Assembly (NCBI GenBank): GCA_009786715.1
Contig: WQRN01000001.1
Location: 24,534-88,533 of the forward strand
DNA from: Treponema sp.
GTDB taxonomy: Bacteria > Spirochaetota > Spirochaetia > Treponematales > Breznakiellaceae
Reading direction: 5' to 3'
DNA length: 64,000 nucleotides
Shown: positions 14,901 through 22,844 of the stretch, piece by piece
How the letters are laid out: each line of letters opens with the position of its first letter
Numbering within the stretch: position 1 is the first letter of the stretch
Notes under the pieces: generated by a model
The model's database searches: none
The model's input: only the letters and a program-made list of their open reading frames with translations
Told to the model about the DNA's origin: nothing
Translations under genes and position numbers: made by a program

Positions 14901-17162
14901 CTAAATTTCCGCGTCGTGTCTGCCGTCATCGTAACCGTCATCTTCATTATCAGATTTGTATTTAAAATCAGCGGCAAGCAAGAGATATTTGCGCGCCAGT
15001 TTTGAATCTGGTTTAATATTTAAACCATCAATTTGACCTGAATATATTTCATAAAGCGAATAAGCCGCTGAATGGCTTTCATGCTCAACCGCTTCCTTTA
15101 ACGCGTCGATTGCGCTCTGTTCATCCGCGCCCTTATCAAGAAGCATTTTAACCAGTTTTTTCTGCACTTCACCCTGGGCATTATTTATCGCAAGGCTTAA
15201 AGCCGTGGAACCCAATTCGCTGACATAGTTTACATCCGCTCCGGCGTCAATGAGAAGTCTTGTTTTTTCAATTTCCTTCGCTTTAATAGGCGTAAATTCC
15301 TTGGTTTCCTTGTCATATTCGGAAGGCAGAAGCGTTAAATGCAGTGGTTTTATCAGACCGCTTTCAATATGCGTAAAACAGTTCGGATCCGCGCCGGATT
15401 CCAAAAGTGTTTTCATTATTATCGACAAACCGCCGTCCAGGCACTGGTTTCCGAGCGGAGTATCGCTGTCTTTGCATGACATATTCGGATCTGCGCCGCT
15501 GGCGGCAAGAAAGCGGATGATTTTTAAGGGATCTTCCATAAAGCCAACGAGCCTTTTTGTTGTTACATAATAAAGCGGAGTAGGCTGCCATGTTCCGAAA
15601 ACAACGCTTACCCTTTCGTTAAGCGGAAGTTTTTCTTCTAGATATTTATTAAAAAGCGCATAATTTTCTTCTCTTGCCAGAACCGCGGCAAGATTTATAA
15701 AATCTTCTTTGCCGATTACGTCCGCGATTGCCTTATCCATGTTGGCGCTGACGCGCGCGCGAAGCGAAGTGTAAAGAGGATAGCCGTCCTTGACAATAGA
15801 TTCTGCCGATTCCAGCGTTTCAATCACGAGCCGTACTTTCGCCGTGTATTCCATCGGCGGGTTTGACGCAATTTCTGAAATTAATATTTCTTTTTTGTTA
15901 AAAATTGATTCACGCACATCTGTATCGCTGAAGAACTCTTCAGGTACTTTTTTCAGAAGAATGAATTGCTCAGGCTTTCTTCTGAACAGCGCGTTTTCAC
16001 CTCCTGAATACAGAATCTCAGGTTCAACAGGCTCTCCTTCCTGCGCCGCTATATCAAGTATGATTTTTCCGCCGCTTTTTTTAAGGTTAACTTTTTCCGT
16101 TATGATAACCGGTTTATCGTCCGCGCCTTCTCTTTTTGGTCTTGGATTTCTTCTTGAATGTTCATTAACTGTGTATTGATAAATTTGCGCATGTTTTGCT
16201 TTAAAAATATTCCAATTTACCTTTTCGGCATCGCCCATTTTTTCATAAATTTGCGCGCGTATGCAGTAATTTTCTTCGCCGCCGCCTGATTCGCAAAGCG
16301 CGGTATTTATATCGTCCAGAGCCGTTTGTAATTCGCCTTTTTTTAAGTATGCCTCGGCGCGGAACGCATAATACGGTCCAAGCGAGCAGTTCCGCGTTTC
16401 AATTTCTTTTGAGTAATATTCAATTGCCTTGTCAGGATCGTCTAAATCCACAGCTTCTGCTGCAAAATCATCCTGTTTTTCTTCAGGCGATATTAATATA
16501 AAAACAAGGCGATCATGAGAAGCGGTTCTTGGCGTATATTTTGATTTCAGCCATTCATAAGTATCGGGAAGAGTTTCCAAAATGTCAAAGCAGACGTCAA
16601 AATTGCCGAGGTTACGGTTCAGTTCCGCGATGGTTATTGTAAGTTCATCTTTATCTTTTTCAATTTTACAGTTTGCGGCTTTCTTTTCCAGAAGCGAAAG
16701 AAGCGCATTGCAGTTTTCCTCCCAAAGCGCCGCCTTTTCATCCTGAAAAAATGTTTTTTCATCGTCCGGATCACGCTGGTACTGTTTGCGGCTGAAGCGA
16801 ATTTTATCGTTTAACGCGTACCAAAGGCAGGAACGCGCTTCAATTTCTTCGTCAGGGGTTTTGGCAAGACCTTGTTTTACCGTATTTATATAATCGTTTT
16901 CATTTGGCTTGTCTAAAAGTTTGTATTTTTTTAAAAATATATTTCTTTTAACAGGCTCCGCGTTATTAAGAAAAAAAATTTCCGCGCAAAAGGGACACTT
17001 TGTTAAATTCGGCGTGTAATGAGAAGAGAATGTACTTCTATTTTCTATTTTTACCCCGTCAGAAAAAGTTGTGATACTTTGAACAGAATAGTTCAGGATG
17101 TCGTCTTTCGCTGCCGGTTTTCTGCAGGCGGGGCAGAGGTAAACCGTTGGAGAGGTATCCAT
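14901..17162 (-). CDS. Zinc-ribbon, TPR and ankyrin repeat protein
   Basis: A 753-residue protein. The N-terminus has two CxxC pairs (C10/C13 and C56/C59), probably a zinc ribbon. TPR-like helices follow around residues 240-330 (AIEYYSKEIETRNCSLGPYY; ALDDINTALCESGG). Three or so ankyrin repeats sit around 520-690 (LAASGADPNMSC, LLESGADPNCFT, LIDAGADVNYVS, LLDKGADEQSA). The tail resembles a single Sel1 unit (ARKYLLLAADF). No signal peptide is seen. The role is unknown; the modules suggest a cytoplasmic interaction hub. It heads a three-gene minus-strand group with the Sel1 and DUF1566-type genes. Confidence 0.75.
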   Translation of the reverse strand: MDTSPTVYLCPACRKPAAKDDILNYSVQSITTFSDGVKIENRSTFSSHYTPNLTKCPFCAEIFFLNNAEPVKRNIFLKKYKLLDKPNENDYINTVKQGLAKTPDEEIEARSCLWYALNDKIRFSRKQYQRDPDDEKTFFQDEKAALWEENCNALLSLLEKKAANCKIEKDKDELTITIAELNRNLGNFDVCFDILETLPDTYEWLKSKYTPRTASHDRLVFILISPEEKQDDFAAEAVDLDDPDKAIEYYSKEIETRNCSLGPYYAFRAEAYLKKGELQTALDDINTALCESGGGEENYCIRAQIYEKMGDAEKVNWNIFKAKHAQIYQYTVNEHSRRNPRPKREGADDKPVIITEKVNLKKSGGKIILDIAAQEGEPVEPEILYSGGENALFRRKPEQFILLKKVPEEFFSDTDVRESIFNKKEILISEIASNPPMEYTAKVRLVIETLESAESIVKDGYPLYTSLRARVSANMDKAIADVIGKEDFINLAAVLAREENYALFNKYLEEKLPLNERVSVVFGTWQPTPLYYVTTKRLVGFMEDPLKIIRFLAASGADPNMSCKDSDTPLGNQCLDGGLSIIMKTLLESGADPNCFTHIESGLIKPLHLTLLPSEYDKETKEFTPIKAKEIEKTRLLIDAGADVNYVSELGSTALSLAINNAQGEVQKKLVKMLLDKGADEQSAIDALKEAVEHESHSAAYSLYEIYSGQIDGLNIKPDSKLARKYLLLAADFKYKSDNEDDGYDDGRHDAEI

Positions 17163-17216
17163 AAAAACATCCTTTAGATTAAGTATATTAAGAATAATAC
17201 CATGAAGTCAGGTATT

Positions 17217-18629
17217 TTAAAAGCTGTAAGTGACAGCTGTTTTAATAAAATTATTATTATTATACTGTCCAAATTGCCCGTTTTTATCGCCTGCAAAAAA
17301 ACCGCCGGAAAGTTCGATGGACAGCGCGTCCTTTGTCCAGACTATCGAAGGAACGATCATACAATCTCCCGCTTCAACCTGCCAAAAAACAGCCGCGCGA
17401 AGTTCAAGCTGATCCCTGAATAACGATTTTGTAAGAACGAATATAATCTGCGTGGAAGTCATATCTGTATCGGCTTCAATATCGTACGGATTTGTAGAAA
17501 CTTTGTCATTTAAAAGACGTATTGTTTCGTTGCATTGTACGCTGAAATTGATGCCCCAGAATAAATTGCGGTCAAAACCAAAAGACCACGCGAGGTGGGG
17601 ATTATAGATTGCCGCGTCTTCGCCGGATAAATCCTCTGTTATGTTCGCCGCGAACTCGGCGCGGATATTAAAACCAAAAAGCACTTGAGCCCAGTCAATT
17701 CCAATTTGATGATAGGGGTTGTATGAATAGTTGATGCTTGAAGGTACGGGTACGTACATGGAAGGATATGGAGGCGGAAGAGGAATTTCAAATTGCGAAA
17801 AACCAATATTAACAGCGGGACGGGTTAATCTTCCGTAATAATATTGAAATCCAAGATCAGCGGAGCCGATTGTTGTTGTAAACCGTAAACCGGCCTGCGC
17901 GTAATCAATCTTGGCAAGTCTGTCATTGTCAGGCTTATTTATTAATATATTTATATCGTCTTCGGTTATAGGAACATTTGCTGCCTGATATCCTGTTAAA
18001 ATATCATCTTTTAGATTATCAAGCTGCGCCATCTGCTTCGGATACCATCTGCTGCCAGATTCAGCAAAGCGCATTGGTTCAAACGAAGGTACAAAAACGC
18101 CTTCGATTTTTGAGAAGGAACCAAAGCGGTACGACAGCCGCACAAGCGGGCGTGCGATTTTAAAATTCATTAAATCGCTTAAATCAGTTAAACTTGAATA
18201 ATCAAGAGGGTTAATAACATCAAGAGGGCCGAAACTGTCAGCCTTACCCCATGTTAACTTTCGAAAGCCGCCTTCAATTTCAAAATTGCCGAGATACGCG
18301 CGAACATACGCTTCGTCTAACATAATCGGCGTTTCGGTTGGTTCTATGCTGACGCCTATATACGCCTCTGCGATTGGCGCGCCTGCCGAGAACGCAAGAC
18401 TGCCTGAGAAAATATCGCCAAGTTCTGTTTTACTCGCGCCTTCCGAAAAATCTTTTAAATATCCCATCATTGAAGCGGATACTTCACCGCTTATGGAAAC
18501 TGATAAACCGGAGTTTGAACCGGAAATATTTTCTTCATCATCAAATGAGCCGAAACCAAAATCCTGGGAAAAAAGCTGAACGCTGAAAAATAAAAAAATA
18601 AAGGCAAATAAAAAATTTTTGTTTAACAT
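17217..18629 (-). CDS. Outer-membrane beta-barrel protein (DUF1302-like)
   Basis: A 470-residue protein with a signal peptide (residues 1 to about 20, ending LFSQ), alternating amphipathic strands throughout and a C-terminal Phe (TAVTYSF), as expected for an outer-membrane barrel. The AYVRAYLGNFEIEGGFRKLT stretch followed by WGKAD resembles the DUF1302 family. The mature N-terminus carries DFGFGSFDDEE, a motif shared with the inner-membrane RND protein of the same operon. GGAG precedes the ATG. It lies 15 bases after the LolA-like gene. It may be the outer-membrane endpoint of an RND-driven lipid or hydrophobe pathway; this is inferred from gene order. Confidence 0.75.
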   Translation of the reverse strand: MLNKNFLFAFIFLFFSVQLFSQDFGFGSFDDEENISGSNSGLSVSISGEVSASMMGYLKDFSEGASKTELGDIFSGSLAFSAGAPIAEAYIGVSIEPTETPIMLDEAYVRAYLGNFEIEGGFRKLTWGKADSFGPLDVINPLDYSSLTDLSDLMNFKIARPLVRLSYRFGSFSKIEGVFVPSFEPMRFAESGSRWYPKQMAQLDNLKDDILTGYQAANVPITEDDINILINKPDNDRLAKIDYAQAGLRFTTTIGSADLGFQYYYGRLTRPAVNIGFSQFEIPLPPPYPSMYVPVPSSINYSYNPYHQIGIDWAQVLFGFNIRAEFAANITEDLSGEDAAIYNPHLAWSFGFDRNLFWGINFSVQCNETIRLLNDKVSTNPYDIEADTDMTSTQIIFVLTKSLFRDQLELRAAVFWQVEAGDCMIVPSIVWTKDALSIELSGGFFAGDKNGQFGQYNNNNFIKTAVTYSF

Positions 18630-18644
18630 ACAGTCTCCGGTTTA

Positions 18645-19415
18645 TTACCTCGCCCTGCCTGTTTCAAGATAGGCAGCGGTAAAAACGCCGTCAGGGATCG
18701 GATCGTCGTATTTCATTATTTCCATATATATTGTTGTTGATGTTCCGGCGGACACGGTGGATATTTTTGTCTGCATCGGCGTTATACGCCCCTGCACGTC
18801 TTTAAAATCCGCCATCTCCATAATTTTGGAAGTTTCGCCTCTTTTGTTGTACATTTCGGATTTGTAGATTAAATAGTTTTCTTTGTCTACCCATGTAACA
18901 GATTTTGAATATTGATAAGAGCCGTCTTTCGGGATTGATTGAATAACATAGCAGTTTTTTCCGTTAAGCGGTTCCTCTCTGAGAAGAGTATGCGTATCAA
19001 GATAAATATCTCTGTCCATTGACGAGATGTCGTCATAGGAAAAATCAGTCCCCATAAAATTGCCGCCGCTTTCAGATGCAGCGATACGGCGCACCCTGCC
19101 GAGGCTTGGTAAAAAAATCCATTGATCCGTGCCGCCTGAAGCATTGTCCATCGTTAAAAACCTTGAACCCGCGACATTGGCAGGGCGCTGGAATACAATT
19201 ACAGTTCTTGAGCCGTTAGGGCCGTCTTTTGAATACTGGTCTATAACCCTCTCTGTTGTGCTTCCGTCTTTCGCGGTGATAACCATGCGTGAGCGTGAAG
19301 AAACTGTATCCGACGAAACGCGGTTTTTCGCTGATATCATGATAGCGTTCGCTTCTTGGGCGTACATAAATACCGCCGCGCTTAAAAAAAACGCTGTTAA
19401 AATTATCCGATTCAT
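18645..19415 (-). CDS. Outer-membrane lipoprotein-sorting (LolA-like) protein
   Basis: A 256-residue secreted protein with a signal peptide (cleavage near YAQEAN) and the LolA-like fold of the family that includes treponemal TP0789. Family features are QYSKDGPNGSRTVIVFQRP, the WIFLPSLGRVRRI stretch and MGTDFSYDDI. Proteins of this type bind lipids in the periplasm and are often paired with RND exporters. The start overlaps the RND gene's stop by 4 bases and GGAGG lies just before it. Probable role: periplasmic carrier between the RND protein and the outer-membrane barrel (inference). Confidence 0.82.
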   Translation of the reverse strand: MNRIILTAFFLSAAVFMYAQEANAIMISAKNRVSSDTVSSRSRMVITAKDGSTTERVIDQYSKDGPNGSRTVIVFQRPANVAGSRFLTMDNASGGTDQWIFLPSLGRVRRIAASESGGNFMGTDFSYDDISSMDRDIYLDTHTLLREEPLNGKNCYVIQSIPKDGSYQYSKSVTWVDKENYLIYKSEMYNKRGETSKIMEMADFKDVQGRITPMQTKISTVSAGTSTTIYMEIMKYDDPIPDGVFTAAYLETGRAR

Positions 19416-22030
19416 TTTTTTCCTCCGTGAATAAATTTAGGTTTAATAACAGTCAGCAATACCGGCATTGTTGTAAGGCTAACCAAAGTTGTTGACAGCA
19501 TGCAAAGAGCGGTTAAAAGTCCGAACTCCGCCAGGATCTTAAATTGAGAAAATGCCAGAACGGCAAATCCTATCCCGACAGACATCGCGGTTGTGCAAAT
19601 TGCTCTTCCGCACGCTAGAAATGTCCTTCGAAGAGCGCCTTGTTCGCCGGCTCTGAATTCACGTTTATAAAATTCAATAAAGTGAATAGCGTCGTCAATA
19701 CCGATACAAACGGTAAGGCTTGCGATTAACGCGGTTCCAAGGTTCAGCTTAATACCAAAAACCCCCATAACCAAAAAGTTACATAAAACCGCCAAAATAA
19801 GCGGCACCGCGCTGATGGTTCCGGCAACGAATGATTTGTGGGCAATCGATACAATAATGAAAATCATTAAAATTGAAATAATAATGGAAATAATCTGCGA
19901 ATTAAGAATCAAATCCGTAACAGCCATTTCCAGAGCGACGCCGCCTGAGATCAATATGCGCACATTTTTAGGAAAGTTTGCGCTGATATAACTGTTAATT
20001 ATATCGATAACATCCTGGGTATCGCCTGAGCCTGTGGTGCGCAGCTGCATCATCATTCTAATCGCGGTCGGCTCGAAAGGATCATCCGAATAGCTCTGAT
20101 CATCATTGCCGGCAAGCAGAACTAAATAATTGGCAATGAGCTTTTGCAGATCTTCAGGAGTTTTTTTGCCGTAACGCGCGGGGTCTGAAGGGATTTCATA
20201 ATATGCCATGCCGTCGTAATTTGTAAGGCGCTTTAATTCCAGAACAAGTTCATTGCCGCTTAAGTTCGGCGACATACCCGCGGTAATGTCCAAAAATCTC
20301 AGCAAGTCCGCCGCGCTGTATTGAGTCCAGACAGGGGAGGCGGCAGCTTCATTTACGGATGGCTGCGCGGATGCATTGCCACCTCCAAAACTGTTAAAAC
20401 CAAAAGAGCCGAAACCAAAATCATCATCACCGAAACCAAAGCCTGAAGTATCCGCGGCTGCTGACAGCGATAATCCATCCGGGCTTTGATCGATATTAAA
20501 CACCTGATTAATGCGTTTTATTACATCGGTAAAACCCACCGCTTTCCCGACATTGGGAACATTGTGAGTTAAATAATACGCAAGTCCGTCTACGGCTTTT
20601 AAAACATCAGGATGCAGGAGTTCTTCCGTAGTATCGGCCTGAATAATAACGCTTAAATCCTTGGAGCCGCCGAAATATTCGCGGATAAAACGGTCTGAAC
20701 GGCTGATGTCGGTTTCATTTTGAAAAAAATCAACAATCGAATTATCAACAACTATTTTAGAAATTCCGTATATCGAAATAATTATTATAAAAATGGTAGA
20801 GAAGAGCACAGTTTTCTTTTTTCTGGCGATACTCAAAAAAATGTTTGCGATTACATTGCTGATTTTATCGTTTTCAACCTGATTCTCGCTGTCATTCGCG
20901 CGCTGTTTGCCGGGTCCGCGAAGAAGAAGCATAGACGGAATAAACAATATTGTTAAAATAAAAACAGCGATAACGCCGATGCTTGTGTAATATCCAAACT
21001 CGCGCATCGGGACAATCGGGGTAAAACAGAAAGAAATAAAACCTGTTACAGTCGTAATCGCGGCAAGGAAAACCGGTTTAATCATTTTTCTCATTAGATC
21101 AAAAACAATTAAGCGGTGTTCTTCGGCTGACGGCATTTTTTCGCGGATGTCTTTTACATAATGGGTGATTACGTGAATGCCGTACGCGTGTCCGACAGCG
21201 ACAAGAATTATCGGCATTATAGTTGTTATTGTAGAAAGTTTTACGCCGAACATAGCCGCCAATCCCACAGTCCAGATAACGGAAATTATCGCGGTAGAAA
21301 GCGGAAGTATTACGAATATCAACCGCCTGAAAGAAAAGAAAAGAAGGCCCAATACTACAAGAATTGCCATTGGAAACAGCAAGATGTTGTCGGCGATTAT
21401 CGATTCGTTTATAACTGCGTTTATAACAGCCTGCCCCGCGAAGTAAACTTCCGCTTCGCCGTTAAATATTTCTTTGGCTATTTTACGGATATTCTTGTAT
21501 GTACCTGCAACATCTGGACTGCTTGCATCAATGGTAAAAACATCCAGGGTGATAAGCAGCTGCGTGGCGCTGAGATCGTCTGAAACAAGAGAGCCGCGGA
21601 ATAAATCCCACGACGCTATTCTTCGTCTTAGTTCCGCGATTTCTTCAGGAGTTCCCGTGAAATTTTCATCAACTAAATCCGTGACAATTATACTCTCGCT
21701 GTCGCCTGTAATGTATTGAGTCGACATAATTGAATTGACGGATTTAACCAAATTAATATTTTCCGCCGCAACGGAGAATTCGCGTATTTTTTGTAAAAAT
21801 TCACTTTCAAAAACAGTTTTGAAACGGCGCTGGAGCCCTACAAGAATTATTACCTGTCCGCCGAAGGTTTCATCAATATAGTCAGAAACAATTTTGGCTT
21901 CGTTCTTTTCCGGTAAAAAACGAAGGTTATTATTATCCAGTTCTACACGGGGAAGCTGGATGCCCAAAAATAAGGTGACTGCCGCAATCAGGCCCACTAT
22001 CAGAGCAGGCCGTTTGAATAGTTTTTCCAT
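19412..22030 (-). CDS. RND/MMPL-family exporter
   Basis: An 872-residue inner-membrane protein with the two-fold RND layout: TM1, a large periplasmic loop, TM2-6 (AILVVLGLLFFSFRRLIF onward), a second TM-loop-TM repeat (KKKTVLFSTIFIIIISIYGI) and TM8-12. It lacks the length of HAE1 drug pumps and fits the MMPL/HAE3-type group linked to lipid or hydrophobe transport. The second periplasmic loop contains a Gly-Phe-Asp-rich insert at about residues 526-549 (GFGFGDDDFGFGSFGF). It is first in the RND-LolA-like-barrel operon and divergent from a TetR gene. Substrate unknown. Confidence 0.88.
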   Translation of the reverse strand: MEKLFKRPALIVGLIAAVTLFLGIQLPRVELDNNNLRFLPEKNEAKIVSDYIDETFGGQVIILVGLQRRFKTVFESEFLQKIREFSVAAENINLVKSVNSIMSTQYITGDSESIIVTDLVDENFTGTPEEIAELRRRIASWDLFRGSLVSDDLSATQLLITLDVFTIDASSPDVAGTYKNIRKIAKEIFNGEAEVYFAGQAVINAVINESIIADNILLFPMAILVVLGLLFFSFRRLIFVILPLSTAIISVIWTVGLAAMFGVKLSTITTIMPIILVAVGHAYGIHVITHYVKDIREKMPSAEEHRLIVFDLMRKMIKPVFLAAITTVTGFISFCFTPIVPMREFGYYTSIGVIAVFILTILFIPSMLLLRGPGKQRANDSENQVENDKISNVIANIFLSIARKKKTVLFSTIFIIIISIYGISKIVVDNSIVDFFQNETDISRSDRFIREYFGGSKDLSVIIQADTTEELLHPDVLKAVDGLAYYLTHNVPNVGKAVGFTDVIKRINQVFNIDQSPDGLSLSAAADTSGFGFGDDDFGFGSFGFNSFGGGNASAQPSVNEAAASPVWTQYSAADLLRFLDITAGMSPNLSGNELVLELKRLTNYDGMAYYEIPSDPARYGKKTPEDLQKLIANYLVLLAGNDDQSYSDDPFEPTAIRMMMQLRTTGSGDTQDVIDIINSYISANFPKNVRILISGGVALEMAVTDLILNSQIISIIISILMIFIIVSIAHKSFVAGTISAVPLILAVLCNFLVMGVFGIKLNLGTALIASLTVCIGIDDAIHFIEFYKREFRAGEQGALRRTFLACGRAICTTAMSVGIGFAVLAFSQFKILAEFGLLTALCMLSTTLVSLTTMPVLLTVIKPKFIHGGKK

Positions 22031-22096
22031 AACTAGGTTTCCCTCTTGATCTTTTATATAGATTAGACTACATATATTAATAAAAACAACATACAG

Positions 22097-22112
22097 TTCA
22101 TTTAAAAATGAA
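22097..22112. promoter_or_regulatory. Candidate operator for the TetR regulator
   Basis: TTCATTTAAAAATGAA, a 7-bp inverted repeat with a 2-base centre, lies in the divergent intergenic region between the RND operon and the tetR gene, just upstream of the tetR promoter. Inferred operator. Confidence 0.45.
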
Positions 22113-22117
22113 ATGAA

Positions 22118-22146
22118 TTGAACAAAACAATGTGTTTTTGTATGAT
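22118..22146 (+). promoter_or_regulatory. Promoter of tetR-type gene
   Basis: TTGAAC, 17 bases, TATGAT, ending 46 bases before the chosen ATG. This promoter overlaps upstream in-frame ATGs and so supports the downstream start. Confidence 0.7.
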
Positions 22147-22192
22147 TTGTGTTCTTTTTTGCAAAAATGTAAGGTTTAAAGGAGCGGAATTT

Positions 22193-22738
22193 ATGGAAAG
22201 AAAAGAAAACCGCAAAGTGCGTATGACAAGAATGGTCTTACAGGACAGCCTTATCGAACTTATGAAAACAAAACCCATTTTGAGCATTACAATCAAAGAT
22301 ATTTGCGAACTTGCGGACATGAGCCGCTCGACATTTTACGCTCATTACAGCGATCAATATGATCTTTTAAGGCAGATTGAAAAAGAAACTCTTGCCTATT
22401 TTGAAGATATGCTGAATATGTATAAAGATAAAATCAATAAAAAAGATATTACACAAATGCTGGAAGGAATGTTAACATACATCGCCAACAACAGCAACTC
22501 AATCCATGTTCTGTTAAGCGAGAACGGAGATTTGGATTTTCAAAAAAAAATTTTCCAGCAGTTTACAAATCATAAACAGGTAACGAAATATTTCTCCGAG
22601 GACTACAAAGATAATGAAGCGTATTATTCTGTTTTTCTGATTCACGGCGCAATCGGGCTTGTTCAGCACTGGCTGAAAAGCAGTATGTCCATGCCTGTTC
22701 CGCAGCTTGCGAAAATGCTGATAAAATGGACAGAATGA
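22193..22738 (+). CDS. TetR-family transcriptional regulator
   Basis: A 181-residue regulator with an N-terminal TetR helix-turn-helix (ITIKDICELADMSRSTFYAH YSD; recognition helix MSRSTFYAHY) and a helical ligand domain of the TetR_C_8-like type. I start it at 22193, where AAAGGAG precedes the ATG at normal spacing; in-frame starts further up lie within the promoter. It is divergent from the RND-LolA-like-barrel operon, so control of that operon is the simplest guess. Confidence 0.88.
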   Translation: MERKENRKVRMTRMVLQDSLIELMKTKPILSITIKDICELADMSRSTFYAHYSDQYDLLRQIEKETLAYFEDMLNMYKDKINKKDITQMLEGMLTYIANNSNSIHVLLSENGDLDFQKKIFQQFTNHKQVTKYFSEDYKDNEAYYSVFLIHGAIGLVQHWLKSSMSMPVPQLAKMLIKWTE

Positions 22739-22800
22739 TTCATAAATTCTCTTTAACACTCGTCAGGTTATAGGTATTTATAACGCGTTATTAAAATTGC

Positions 22801-22829
22801 TTGAATCTTTTATTTTATAGTGTTATATT
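22801..22829 (+). promoter_or_regulatory. Promoter of the hydrogenase-kinase gene
   Basis: TTGAAT, 17 bases, TATATT. Transcription would start about 10 bases before the ATG at 22845, giving an almost leaderless message with no clear ribosome site. Confidence 0.65.
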
Positions 22830-22844
22830 TAATCGAGCTGCATT

